Shown piece after piece: positions 38,859-48,549 of a stretch of DNA of 64,000 nt (position 1 is the first letter of the stretch; each line of letters begins with the position of its first letter). The position numbers and the translations under genes are program-made. The notes beneath the pieces are model-generated. The model did no database searches. It was not told the DNA's origin and saw only the letters and a program-made list of their open reading frames with translations. The DNA is taken from positions 13,518,695 through 13,582,694 of the forward strand of contig VZDJ01007755.1 in NCBI GenBank assembly GCA_008694505.1, given 5' to 3'. The DNA comes from Cyanoderma ruficeps. Its lineage: Eukaryota > Chordata > Aves > Passeriformes > Timaliidae.

Positions 38859-39395
38859 ATATCCTGAGTTGGAATGGACACAGAAAGATTATTGAGGTCC
38901 AATTCCTGCCCCTGAACAGGACAGCTCCATGGCTGCCCCTGTGCCTTGTCTGCTTGACGTCTGACATTTTGGAATGTCTTCTCCTATTCTCTTAGGATGT
39001 GGTGCTCAAAAAGTAACCGGCACTGATGGACCCCAGCACCTCCACAAACATTTCCCCAGGAGACCTTACATACCTAGATCCCTGAGCAGCCTGAAGTCTG
39101 CTCTTCTCACGCCCAGGGCTGAAGATTTGCTTGCACTTTTCATCAGGTCAGACTTGATTTAAGCTCTGTTTTTCTGTGGTCACGGTGGCCAAGGTGGCCA
39201 CCAATAACCACTTCACTCCTGAGACATCCTCTTTCAAAAAGCAATAAATCAAGATTATCATTCCTACTACCCCTAGTACCTATGCCATGGAGTTATCATC
39301 CAGATGTTTTAGGATTCTTCTGGACCTGTTTGTGCCAGCTGTATGGTGTTCCCGATTATCATCCGGCAAGTGGAAGCTCCCCACAAGGCAGATGA
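38859..39395 (-). mobile_element. CR1 LINE, internally deleted, minus strand
   Basis: The left part (38859-38935) is the inverted CR1 3' end: 'atcctgagttggaatggacac' and 'gaggtccaattcctgcccctgaacaggacag'. The right part (about 39085-39395) is inverted ORF2 endonuclease sequence, recognisable at 'ctgctcttctcacgcccaggg', 'gtggtcacggtggccaaggtggcc', 'gttatcatccagatgttttagga' and 'tggaagctccccacaaggcagatg'. The reverse transcriptase region between them is missing or reduced to about 150 bp. This is the same endonuclease-joined-to-3'-end structure seen at 2150-3673. It is dead, and no frame spans it. Confidence 0.72.
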
Positions 39396-40469
39396 AACAA
39401 TTTGAAATAAACAAGCAATCAAGACATTTCCATAACCATTGCTCAGATCAAATATCTAATTAAATATACATCAAAAAGTTTATAGAGTGATCTGCATTTT
39501 GATCACTGCCTTTTTGCTAAGGAGGTAAGTGCTTATAAGCACTGAGTAAGGCTGATCAGGGGTGAGGCTGATCTGTGCCTGAGTTGCTTTTGCTTTATTT
39601 AAATTGGACCTCATATAACAACTATTAAGGCTTGTAACTACCATAACTAGATAGTAAAATATCTATGGACAAAATCCATGAAAGTCTGATCTAAGGAAAC
39701 ATACTTAACCACTATGTAGCCATGTACCCTTTTATGATCATTGATTTCCATAACACCAATGTTTGAAGAATATTAGGCAAAACTATATGAACTACCATCC
39801 TGATGGAGGCATGAAAATATTTGCAGAAGCAATTCCAAGAATCAAGGAATACATTTAACTTGCAAAAATTATTTCCACTATATAAGTTTTTGCTTACTAA
39901 CAACCCAGTAAAAAAATGCAATGTCTTATAATTAAGATATATGTGTGTACATATATATATATAGTATACATATATGCATACAACTTATGAAAATATTCTG
40001 CTATGGTGTAACAAATAAAAAGTGATTTTACATTTTTCTATAAATATTTTCTACCCATGGAACCATTATTTTGTTTTAGAATTCAATAATATTGGAATAT
40101 ATTTATGTGTGTCAGATACAATTTCAGAGGCAGAGCTGTTTAATGCAGATATATAATAAAATTCTATAGTCAAAGTTGGGAGTAGTATATTTGAATTCTC
40201 ATTAAAAGCTCATTAAACAGTTAAAGTATAGTGCCCTCATTCTTGCTTTGTAGATGATTTTTAGGAAAGAAAAAATAGTTTCTTTTGTATTTCCTTTTAG
40301 AGGTACTCTTCATTTATATTCTACATATAAGACAGCACTGGCCTAAATGATCACTTAGTGAAATATTTTTTTTAATGAATTTGACACTAAAGGAACATCT
40401 TGCTATTCATTCTAATTTTGTTCTTTATACAGAAAAGAGAAACAAGGAAAGTAAAATCCAAAACCAGTT
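39396..40469. other. No gene seen; contains an (AT)n microsatellite
   Basis: AT-rich unique DNA with an AT/GT dinucleotide cluster at 39936-39980. No exon or transposon is recognised. Confidence 0.6.
39936..39980. repeat. AT-rich dinucleotide microsatellite
   Basis: Interrupted (AT)n and (GT)n runs including about six perfect AT units. Likely variable in length. Confidence 0.9.
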
Positions 40470-40475
40470 GGGAAT
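40470..40475. repeat. Target-site duplication (left), GGGAAT
   Basis: Six bases gggaat abut the LTR and recur exactly at 41114-41119. Confidence 0.9.
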
Positions 40476-41113
40476 TGCGGTGGTCGCGGTATTTCGGGAC
40501 TCTCGTCCCGCTTTGCCAGGCTAGCTCTGACACTGGCCATAGTGGAAGGTACGGTCCAGTATCCAGGGATACCTTCCTGATCCTATGGGGTCTTTGCCAC
40601 TGTGGCAGCATGAGCGATGATGAGGAATGAAGGAAGGACTCTGATGGGTGAACAGCAACTGGGGTTTATTGATGTCCATGTGGGACCACCTCACCACCAG
40701 AGGGTCTGCCCAAAAAAGCACAGATCTTCTCTGTGCAGCACCTTAAATGCAGGGGAGGAGCAAAGGGAAGGGTACAGTGTCGGACAAATCAGAACAAATC
40801 TGGGGGTGGCTCTGTACATAAAAGACAGACAGTGGAACAAATCAAGGAGGCAAGGGAGGGAGCCCAGGGATCCTGCCCAATCACTCAATGCTCTCCCTGA
40901 AACTTTCCAGACACAGGGAGAGGCCCCAAAGTGACTGACAGGACTTGGGGTTTACATAATATAATGACTGACAAATAACAGTAATCGGGGTAAACCCAAG
41001 AAGGAGTAAACATGGGGGTACAAGGAACAAACCATTATAACTTATACAAACAGCATGAAAGCAAGGAACAAATACATATGTAGAACTACAAAACTAAAAA
41101 ACACACCACTACA
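40476..41113 (-). mobile_element. Solo LTR of an ERVK-like endogenous retrovirus, copy 2
   Basis: A 638-bp element is homologous end to end to 20581-21217, in the same orientation, with plus-strand start tgcggtggtc and end caccactaca. It is bounded by a perfect 6-bp duplication, gggaat, different from that of copy 1, so the two are independent insertions and not a duplication of one locus. On the minus strand it retains an intact AATAAA (40670-40665). It has a TATA-like TTTTATGTA upstream and U5 running to 40476. No internal retroviral genes are present. Divergence from copy 1 is substantial (roughly a fifth to a quarter of positions by eye), suggesting different ages or subfamilies. Confidence 0.9.
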
Positions 41114-41119
41114 GGGAAT
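41114..41119. repeat. Target-site duplication (right), GGGAAT
   Basis: Exact repeat of 40470-40475. It defines the right edge of the second solo LTR. Confidence 0.9.
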
Positions 41120-41394
41120 TAAGATAAACAAGAGAATTCAGGAAAATAGCGTTTTAAATCTTTAGTGACTTTAAAGACTCTGTCCCCTAGCAGCGTAGAA
41201 GAGTCACTTATTGAAGATGAACTTTAGTAAGACATGACACAGGGACAGTTTTGACCACAGTGTTAGCATTGCCACACCACTTGAAACCTTCTCATCATAA
41301 AATTACCACAATAAAGATGATCTTCCCTACTGATTTCCATCAATATAAATTTGTATTTATGACCTGTTAATGATGAAAGTTATATGAGTAAGAG

Positions 41395-42535
41395 AATAGA
41401 GGCTTTGTTTGGCCAGGGCCAGGTTTCTCTGATCCTCTTATACTGACCAGACAAGAGGCTCTGCTAAATGTGCACCCTAGGGTTTCGATTCCCCAATTTC
41501 CATCACTCACTGCCTGGTTACTTAACAATTCCATACAGTGTTCAATCTTTCTGAGGCTAGTGGGAGATAGGGTGATACACTCAATGATGCATTCCCTGGC
41601 CCAGATATCTCAGGGGTTATTTCAGAGATGAGTCCCATCACAACTCAATTCTTTCTGGGGTGTCATGTTGCCACAGGATTTACGCAGAATGATGTTTTGA
41701 GCACTGCTATGGGTTGAGAGGTTTGTTTTCAGCTGCCTGGCATTTGCCTCCATCACAGTAAGCATACAGTAATTGATGTGGTAGATTGTGGCAGTGGTCC
41801 AGTGCAACTGATCTGCCAGACCTACTCAGACTGATTCCACTCACCATGCAGATTTTTTTTTTTTTTTTCTGCAGAATTACTATGTATGTTTCACAGATAA
41901 CCTGCACAAGTGGTCAAGTCCCTCCATCCATCAGGAGCCCATTTTTATGTTGCACATCCAGGTGCCCACATACAGATGCCCCACTGATCCAAGAGGCAAA
42001 ATAGTGAGGTTGAGGCTCATGGTCGGTAAATAACAGCTTCTCATTCTTGCTTCTTCATTCTGACACTTTCCCTCTCCTTGAGTAAGAGTTTTCCATGGGC
42101 TATAATCCTTCAGTTAAAGTCTGCTGCACCATTGTGGGTCTCCCTTATACTACTGTGATCAACCACTTTGCCATCTTTGTCCTCTTTCTCTGTCCTTGGA
42201 GTTCTCTCTGTTGTTTTACATTTTTTTCTCGTCCTCCTCCCTCTGAGATTTTTTGCTGAGCACAATGTATTATGGTATGGAATTTCCCTGTGATCAGTTT
42301 GGGTCAACTATCCTAGTTATGCTATCCTCAAGCCTCTTGTGCCAGCCTACTCATTTGGGAGGAGGGAAGTATGGCAGAATGTGAAAGAGACAAAATCTTG
42401 ACACTGTACAAGCATTGTTTGACAATAGCCATAACACTGCTGCCTCATCAGTGGTGTTTTAGCCACAGACACAAAACACAGGACCCTATGGACTGCTGTG
42501 AAGAAAGTTAACTCCAACACAGCCAGACTAAGACA
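41395..42535 (-). mobile_element. Decayed ERVL-like element: LTR U3 piece plus internal-like sequence
   Basis: 42250-42535, read on the minus strand, resembles the start of a widespread avian ERVL-type LTR. It has a TGTCTTAGTCTGGC-like terminus at 42535, a 'gagttaactttcttc' segment, and a 'ccaaactg...ttccatacca' segment near 42300-42260. Further left, 41395-42000 has minus-strand text (for example near 41480-41600, 'gcctcagaaagattgaacactgtatgg') that recalls the region after the ERVL integrase. Frames are short and broken, and there is a poly-T at 41851-41866. I see no second LTR and no target-site duplication. The LTR piece is moderately sure; the internal assignment is from recall and is less sure. 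Confidence 0.55.
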
Positions 42536-43190
42536 GTCTCCACCCCGTGTGACATGGAATTTTCCTTACGCTCAGGTCCCACATTAAATGATATAGTTAT
42601 GTATGTTCTGATGTCTTATTAACAGAGTTTCATTTCTATACTGTACTCAAATCTTTCAAAATATTTACCAAAACCACATTGGTTTCGACATCTGACCCTT
42701 CTGTTTCATATCTTTCATTTTCTTTTCCATTCTGCCTAGCTCTCATTCCAAAAATTCCTTCTTAGTAATACTTAAATAGCATCTGGGTCTAGACATTGTC
42801 CTGAACCACCTTCCACTGAACCTGGACATGCACATGAATACCATTGCTCATTCTGTGCCACCTTTCCAAATCTCCACAAGGACAGCCAATGGGTTTGGCT
42901 CTATCAAAAAATTAACATAGTATCCTGAACAGACCGGAGTGGAGTCAGACTGACACAAGTATGTTCCAAGGAGTATCTTATCCAACACCATGTGGTCATT
43001 ATTAGCCAAGTAGATGCATAACACAGTACTCTGAAAATAGGAGTGATGGTATTTGTGCACGGCATTGACTCTTGAAAGTCAAAGCAAGAAATGCGCACTG
43101 AAGTGTTTCAGAAACTCTAAACGCTCAGCAGATCCGAGGAAAATGTGAAAAAACTTGTCAGTTAAAAATTACTATCACATTAATATAGAA
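42536..43190. other. No gene seen
   Basis: Mixed-composition unique sequence next to the ERVL-like remnant. Overlapping minus-strand frames of 64 and 70 codons at 42848-43098 have no motif that I recognise. It could be host flank or unrecognised element sequence. Confidence 0.5.
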
Positions 43191-43335
43191 TGTTTGGTGG
43201 GGTTGTTTTTTTGGGGGGGGGTTTTGTTTGTTTGGGGTTTTTTGGGTTTTTTTTGGTAGAGAAATTGGGTTTCATAAGCAGCCATCTTCTGGTGGCTCTG
43301 NTTGTTTGTGTTTGTTTTTGTTTTTGTTGTTGTTG
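43191..43335. repeat. G/T-rich low-complexity tract with G-runs and an assembly N
   Basis: The plus strand is almost all G and T from 43191 to 43258, with G-runs at 43199-43202, 43213-43221, 43234-43237 and 43244-43246. A further TTG/TTTTG repeat lies at 43302-43335. An N at 43301 marks an unresolved base or small gap. The four G-runs could in principle form a G-quadruplex with long loops. Confidence 0.88.
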
Positions 43336-44818
43336 TCAACATTTTAAGCCATCGAATTTTCCATGCCATTATCTGAACTCTTTAATGACTTAAGAAGAGA
43401 AGTTAATTGCTGGCTGTTGTTATTTACTGTTATTGGTCATGGTTCAATAATCTAATACCTCATATTCTGCATAGCAAGCTCATATAGCCTGACTTGCTGA
43501 AATAAACCAGTTCAACTACAGAGAGAAAGAGTTAGATTTCCTAACTGAATTGTTTGAGAGGGGTTTGAATGGAGAGTAGAACAAGGAATTATACACAGTG
43601 ATCACCCACCTGCCTTCTCTTTCTCAGTCTATCTGCTCTGCAGGTTTTTCTAGTCTTCAACACATGGCATCCCTAGAGAGGCAGATGCTTTGCTCTTGGT
43701 TACTCATGTAATGATATAGAGAAAAATTGTATTGATTTATTTTGTTTTACAAATATGAATCATGCCTATGGTGAAGAATTCTAATTCACAAGTCCTTGCT
43801 GGAAAACATTTACAAATATTTGAATTTATTTATGTGGCTTAATTCTGGTTGTTTTTTGAACAGAACATCTTATATAGGCAATTTTCATAGCTTCACAGCA
43901 GCAGAATTTCTTCTAATCTATTGAAGAAATTCAGAAAAATATTTCTGTTTCTTAAGAAAATGCTGATCAGTGTCTTCTACTTAACACATGGTAGACCTAA
44001 GATAACATGTATTTCAATTTGTTCAAGTGCATTAAAAAAGTTCAAAACCTGCATTAACAGGTAGATACTGGTTTCGTATAGAGTATTGTATATTGCTCAA
44101 GAAAAGGTCCATGGCCCAAGTTTTACTCCAGCTTAAACTGAAGCCATAATTTGATGTTTATGCACGATACATAGATATGAAATCTATTTCACAAGGCATA
44201 AATATATTCAGATACTCAGATCAAGTTCTTATCCAACATTTGAATAAATGAATAAGCTACTTAATAAATCAATATGTTTATTTTGTTAGAAAACACAAAC
44301 AAAACAAATAAATGGGGCACTTCAGATACAGGTTTTTTTCACTGTGAGGGTGCTCTTAGTTCTCCACGACAGATCATTGTCCCTCTCCCTGCCCTCCTTA
44401 GGGCACCAGCATAGAATCCATGCAGTATGGGGTTAGACTACATATGGACTCCAGTGAGTGCTAGCTCAGCCCCTCTGTCCCCCCTCAGGGCTTTCAATAC
44501 TACTATCCAGTTTCATTGCCAAGCAAATGAGAAGCAGATCTTAATCAACGATAACCAGAGAACAATTCTGCTCAAAGAAATATTGACACTTGAAATTAAA
44601 ATTTTAGAGTATTCCTGGCTGTAGCAATGTTTTTCAGAAATTTCTGAAGAATGCAAATAACCTGTACTTGTCAGAGAGGATGTAAGTGGCAGACTACTCA
44701 TTGTTTCTAGCTCTTTGTTTAATAAAAATAACCCTAATACTAATCTCATGATTTTATATAGTTTATGTAAGGAATTATTTTTTCTATAGATTAGATTAAG
44801 TAATATGGCTGAAATTCC
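43336..44818. other. No gene seen; AT-rich unique sequence
   Basis: No exon, RNA or transposon is recognised. Open frames are 65-120 codons with no motif, and the 120-codon minus frame (44513-44875) runs into the CR1 tail. Confidence 0.6.
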
Positions 44819-44882
44819 CACAGAATCACAGAATATTCTTATTTGGAAGGGACTTACAAGGATAATCAAGTCCAACTCTTAA
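44819..44882 (-). mobile_element. CR1 LINE 3' end fragment, minus strand
   Basis: The inverted CR1 tail and end: 'acagaatcacagaat', then 'tttggaagggacttacaagg' and 'caagtccaactctt'. About 65 bp is recognisable before the similarity fades. Confidence 0.82.
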
Positions 44883-44947
44883 GTGAATGGCTCATACCCT
44901 ATGTTATTTGACACAAAAGACTTGAGGTTTGAAAAGTTTTGCTAGCT

Positions 44948-44948
44948 N
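44948..44948. other. Single-base assembly gap (N)
   Basis: A lone N occurs in otherwise normal sequence (gctagctNgtagtgg). The flanks do not repeat each other here, unlike at 52380 and 53000. Confidence 0.95.
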
Positions 44949-45257
44949 GTAGTGGAGGATCTTGGTTTTGACTCCTATTGCTCTTTAGTGGACTATTTCA
45001 TGTTTCTTGTCATTATCAGAAGCAAAATGGTTGCTTTTTTCTTGTCATTACATATAGAAAACATTTCTTTTGACTGAGCTCTTTATCGCTAATTCCTTAA
45101 ACTCTGCAAATGATCTATAAGCCATTTAGATATACATGGCACATCTCTGTATGTTGCAACGGATTCTGCAGTTCCGTAGACCAAAAGTTTCCTTGGCAAA
45201 GGAATTTCACAACCTGATATGAAAAAAAAAATTGTAATATTATCTTATCTACATTCA

Positions 45258-45424
45258 CCTCTCACTAGACCAGGCTGTTCAATAACACATCTAACCTGGC
45301 CTTGAACACCGCAAGGGATGGGATGTCCACAGGTTCTCTGGGCAAGCTCTTCCACCCTCACAATAAATAATTTCTTCTGTATATCTAACCTAAATTTTCC
45401 CTCTTTAAGTTTGAAATCCTTATA
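45258..45424 (-). mobile_element. CR1 LINE fragment lacking its 3' tail, minus strand
   Basis: Inverted CR1 3'-region sequence: 'ctctcactagaccaggctgttcaa', 'taacctggccttgaacacc', 'gggatgggatgtccacagg', 'ctctgggcaagctcttcc' and 'cctaaattttccctctttaa'. The terminal tail that should lie on its left is absent. The nearest CR1 tail is at 44819-44882, same strand, about 375 bp away. Confidence 0.85.
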
Positions 45425-48400
45425 TTTAAGCTTAGTAGTTCAATGGTTAGGGTAGACTGCTCTAGTAGCATTTTTTCCCATCTAAAGTTAACTAATTGAA
45501 AACAAATGTGATGTTAAATAGTTTTGGCAAGACCAATATTTTAGAGACTCACATCTATTTTTGATTTTTTTTTAACATCTACAAACTATCCTGTTAGATA
45601 CAACTGCTTCATAGAATACAGAACTACTAAAAGAGCTTCAAATATAAACAGTGCCCAGTGCTTAATTATGAGTTAGTTAATAAGACTAATATATTCCAAG
45701 TTGAGTAAGTATGGAATTTGCTCACTGCATTTGACCAAGTTATCCGCAAGGTGTCAATATGGATTCATAATAATTGCTATGGTTATAAACAAATAATTGT
45801 CTTGTTAAAAATAGAAATTTGGAAATGACAGTTTACAGGTGCTGGGGGCATCTCTTCTGTTCCAAGTTTTGAAAGAGACATATTTTCTCAATCTTTTTTT
45901 CATGAGCAATTTAATAACTGTAGAACTTTCATATTTCTTCTTTTGAAGGCACTAAAGGGTATTTTAGTAATGTGTTTATCTACAGCTAACAACCATAATT
46001 AGCTTAAGTTATGGAATGCCCCAAATAAATGAGGAGTAGTTTATAGTTGTTCAGAAACACAGTTTGTTCTGCTGGTGTTTTGTTAAATATTTGCAGAAAA
46101 CATGATTTGCATCACTTGCAAGTTACATAAACCTTTATAATTATGGCCTAAGGTATTATACAGAAGTTATTTAAGTAATTCCCAAAGATTGCTGCTCAGT
46201 GCACCAAGCATTAATCATCTGTTGTGTCTATTATAAATGCAGAAGCAATTAAGTAGATCTGTGGTAAGAACAGGTTATTGCCAGGTTTATACAACATTTT
46301 TCAATGGCATCATTACTGATGAAGACTGTAGTGAATTGTTTCTTTCTTAGTGAAAAATAAAAATATTACTTTGTGTCTCAAATTCCTTGTCTTTTTTTTT
46401 TTTTAAATTAAATGTGTAGCAGCGGAAATGTGATAAATTTTAAATAGATATAAAATGCATACCATAGAAAGAAATCCCCCTCCTACCTGGCCAGAAGAAG
46501 CAAAAATTAGTTTTTATATTAGAAAATTAATACATCTCAATGTCCCAAAATTTGAACAGGATTTATTCAGAAAGGATACATAAGAATCAGCTTCACCTGC
46601 CATTACTTTGCAATTTTGAGGTCTAACATTTGAATGTAAAATCTGCTGTCTTTGCCCTGTGAAGTCACTGAAGGCAATGAAAGTTTTACTTGAATAAAGT
46701 ATAATAAAAGGTAGACTACCAGGCAAGTAAAAATACAATACATGAGGAAACAGAGAGAATGGAGCAGAAGCTCTATGGGAAGCTAACATGGTTGCATGCA
46801 TATTTTTACAGCCTGCTGTTACTCTACCATTAGAGTTTTCCTTTGCTAATCTTGGGTAACAGACAATAATCTGCTCCTGCTCTGTGAAATATTGTTTAAC
46901 TGCTGTATGAAGGTCTGCCACCTTGGAAGATGCTCAAATTGGTTTTGCTTCTACAAGCATATGGATTTTCTTGAAGGATTAAAAAGGTTGATGTTGCAAG
47001 AACTGAGAACCACCCCTGAATGTATTGTACAACATACTCAAAACTGGGCTAATCCTAAAAGATGAAGTCAATTTGGAGCTTTCATTAAATAGTTTGTAGC
47101 TTGAGCATGCTCTGATTTACAGTTCAAATTACCTGAGGAAAAAAGCCTCCTTATAAATGTAGCTGGGGGCCTACCTCCTTTAGCACTCAGAAACCTCACA
47201 AAAACCTGCATTATTAAATCTGTCAAATGATTCAAGATTATTTTGTGCTTTTTTAATTTTGGGATGCAATGAATTTTGGGATACATGAATTGTATCATGA
47301 GCTAACCAGTTCCCCATGAAAAGGAATTGTTTCATTGCAGCCTTTGCAACAGCTGAAAAACACACCAGCTCCTTTTCTGGCTAGCTACATCTGGTGCTCA
47401 ACAGAAAGGAATTTAGTTGGGTCTTTTCTTCTCTACTTTGCTATTCTTTCTTGGAAATATACAGTTCTGTAATTTGCAATGAGTATAGATGTTTAATATA
47501 CTTAATGTTGTCCAAAATGTTAATGTACTTGGCACACCTTCACAAGTTGGTATCTTACAGTCTAATCTTTTACAATGTCCTCTGAAAGTCTGTCCAAATG
47601 TTCAACAAAAAAAAAACCCCAAACACTAAGTATAGCAAGAAAATAGAGGCTCTCTAGATATAAACTTGATTAAAGTAATATTATCCACATTTGTTTTACT
47701 AGCCATTATGTGTAATCAGGATCTCATTAATTACTGTAAGGAATTAAGAGACTCTAGGACATGCAATATTTAAGGACATAACATGCCAGAGACATTTATG
47801 TCACTACTGGCTCCAGGAAGCCATCTGTTTAGTTGAATATAATAAATTTTCCATTAGCTGTTGATTTCTTGGTCAAGGTACAATGTGTTAGTCAAAAAAA
47901 ACTTTCTAACTTTCTTAATGTTATATGCAGCAAGCACATTAGCACAGGAAATATCAAGCCAATTTTCAGTTAAACATATTGGAGAAATCTCTCTCAAACT
48001 GCTTATTAAATGTGGGGCTGTTTTGGGGACATGGGACACCTAAATTTGTATCACAATTACAATTACAAAAATAATTACTTGCACATTCCCCTTTTGGGTT
48101 GCTTCGCAGGACTTCATTAGAAGAAATATCATACAAAAGAAATTGTGGAAGAAGTTTCCCTTTTAAAGTAAACTTTTGTGAGCAGCTTTACTTTTTGGGA
48201 ATTTGCTGTACTTTTTGCCCTAGACGCTCAAAGTTAATACAATTTTAAATATTTATTTTTCATAAAGGGATAAACTTATAAGGACAACCTGTTGCCTGTA
48301 ATCCAGGTGAATGGGAGAATTTGCAAGGACCTTAATTTCTGCTTGGGATCTTCAAGTTAGAAATTAGTGAAAAACTGTAAAGGTTAGGAGCAGTGTTAGA

Positions 48401-48502
48401 GGTCTATGTGCACTCTGTCACCAGGAGGTATTTAGAAACAAGATAAATGAGGCATCTCAGAGTAACTCCTTGCAGTAGGAGATGCAACCATGAAGCAGGA
48501 GA
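45425..48502. other. No gene seen; AT-rich unique sequence
   Basis: No recognisable element. A 135-codon minus frame (46514-46921) has no motif, splice context or promoter support and is treated as chance. Confidence 0.55.
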
Positions 48503-48549
48503 GTGCAGTAGATGACCTCAGGGCCCCTTCTAGCTCTCTGAGTTTATGT
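48503..48549 (+). mobile_element. CR1 LINE 3' tail remnant (probable)
   Basis: The text 'cagtagatgacctcagggccccttctagctctctgagtttatg' parallels the last ~45 bp of CR1 on the plus strand, with a degenerate final octamer. It is short and old, so confidence is moderate. Confidence 0.55.

Noticed and set aside
46514..46921. 135-codon minus-strand open frame as a gene
   Set aside because: It has no recognisable family, signal or exon context, and its length is within chance for a 64-kb window.
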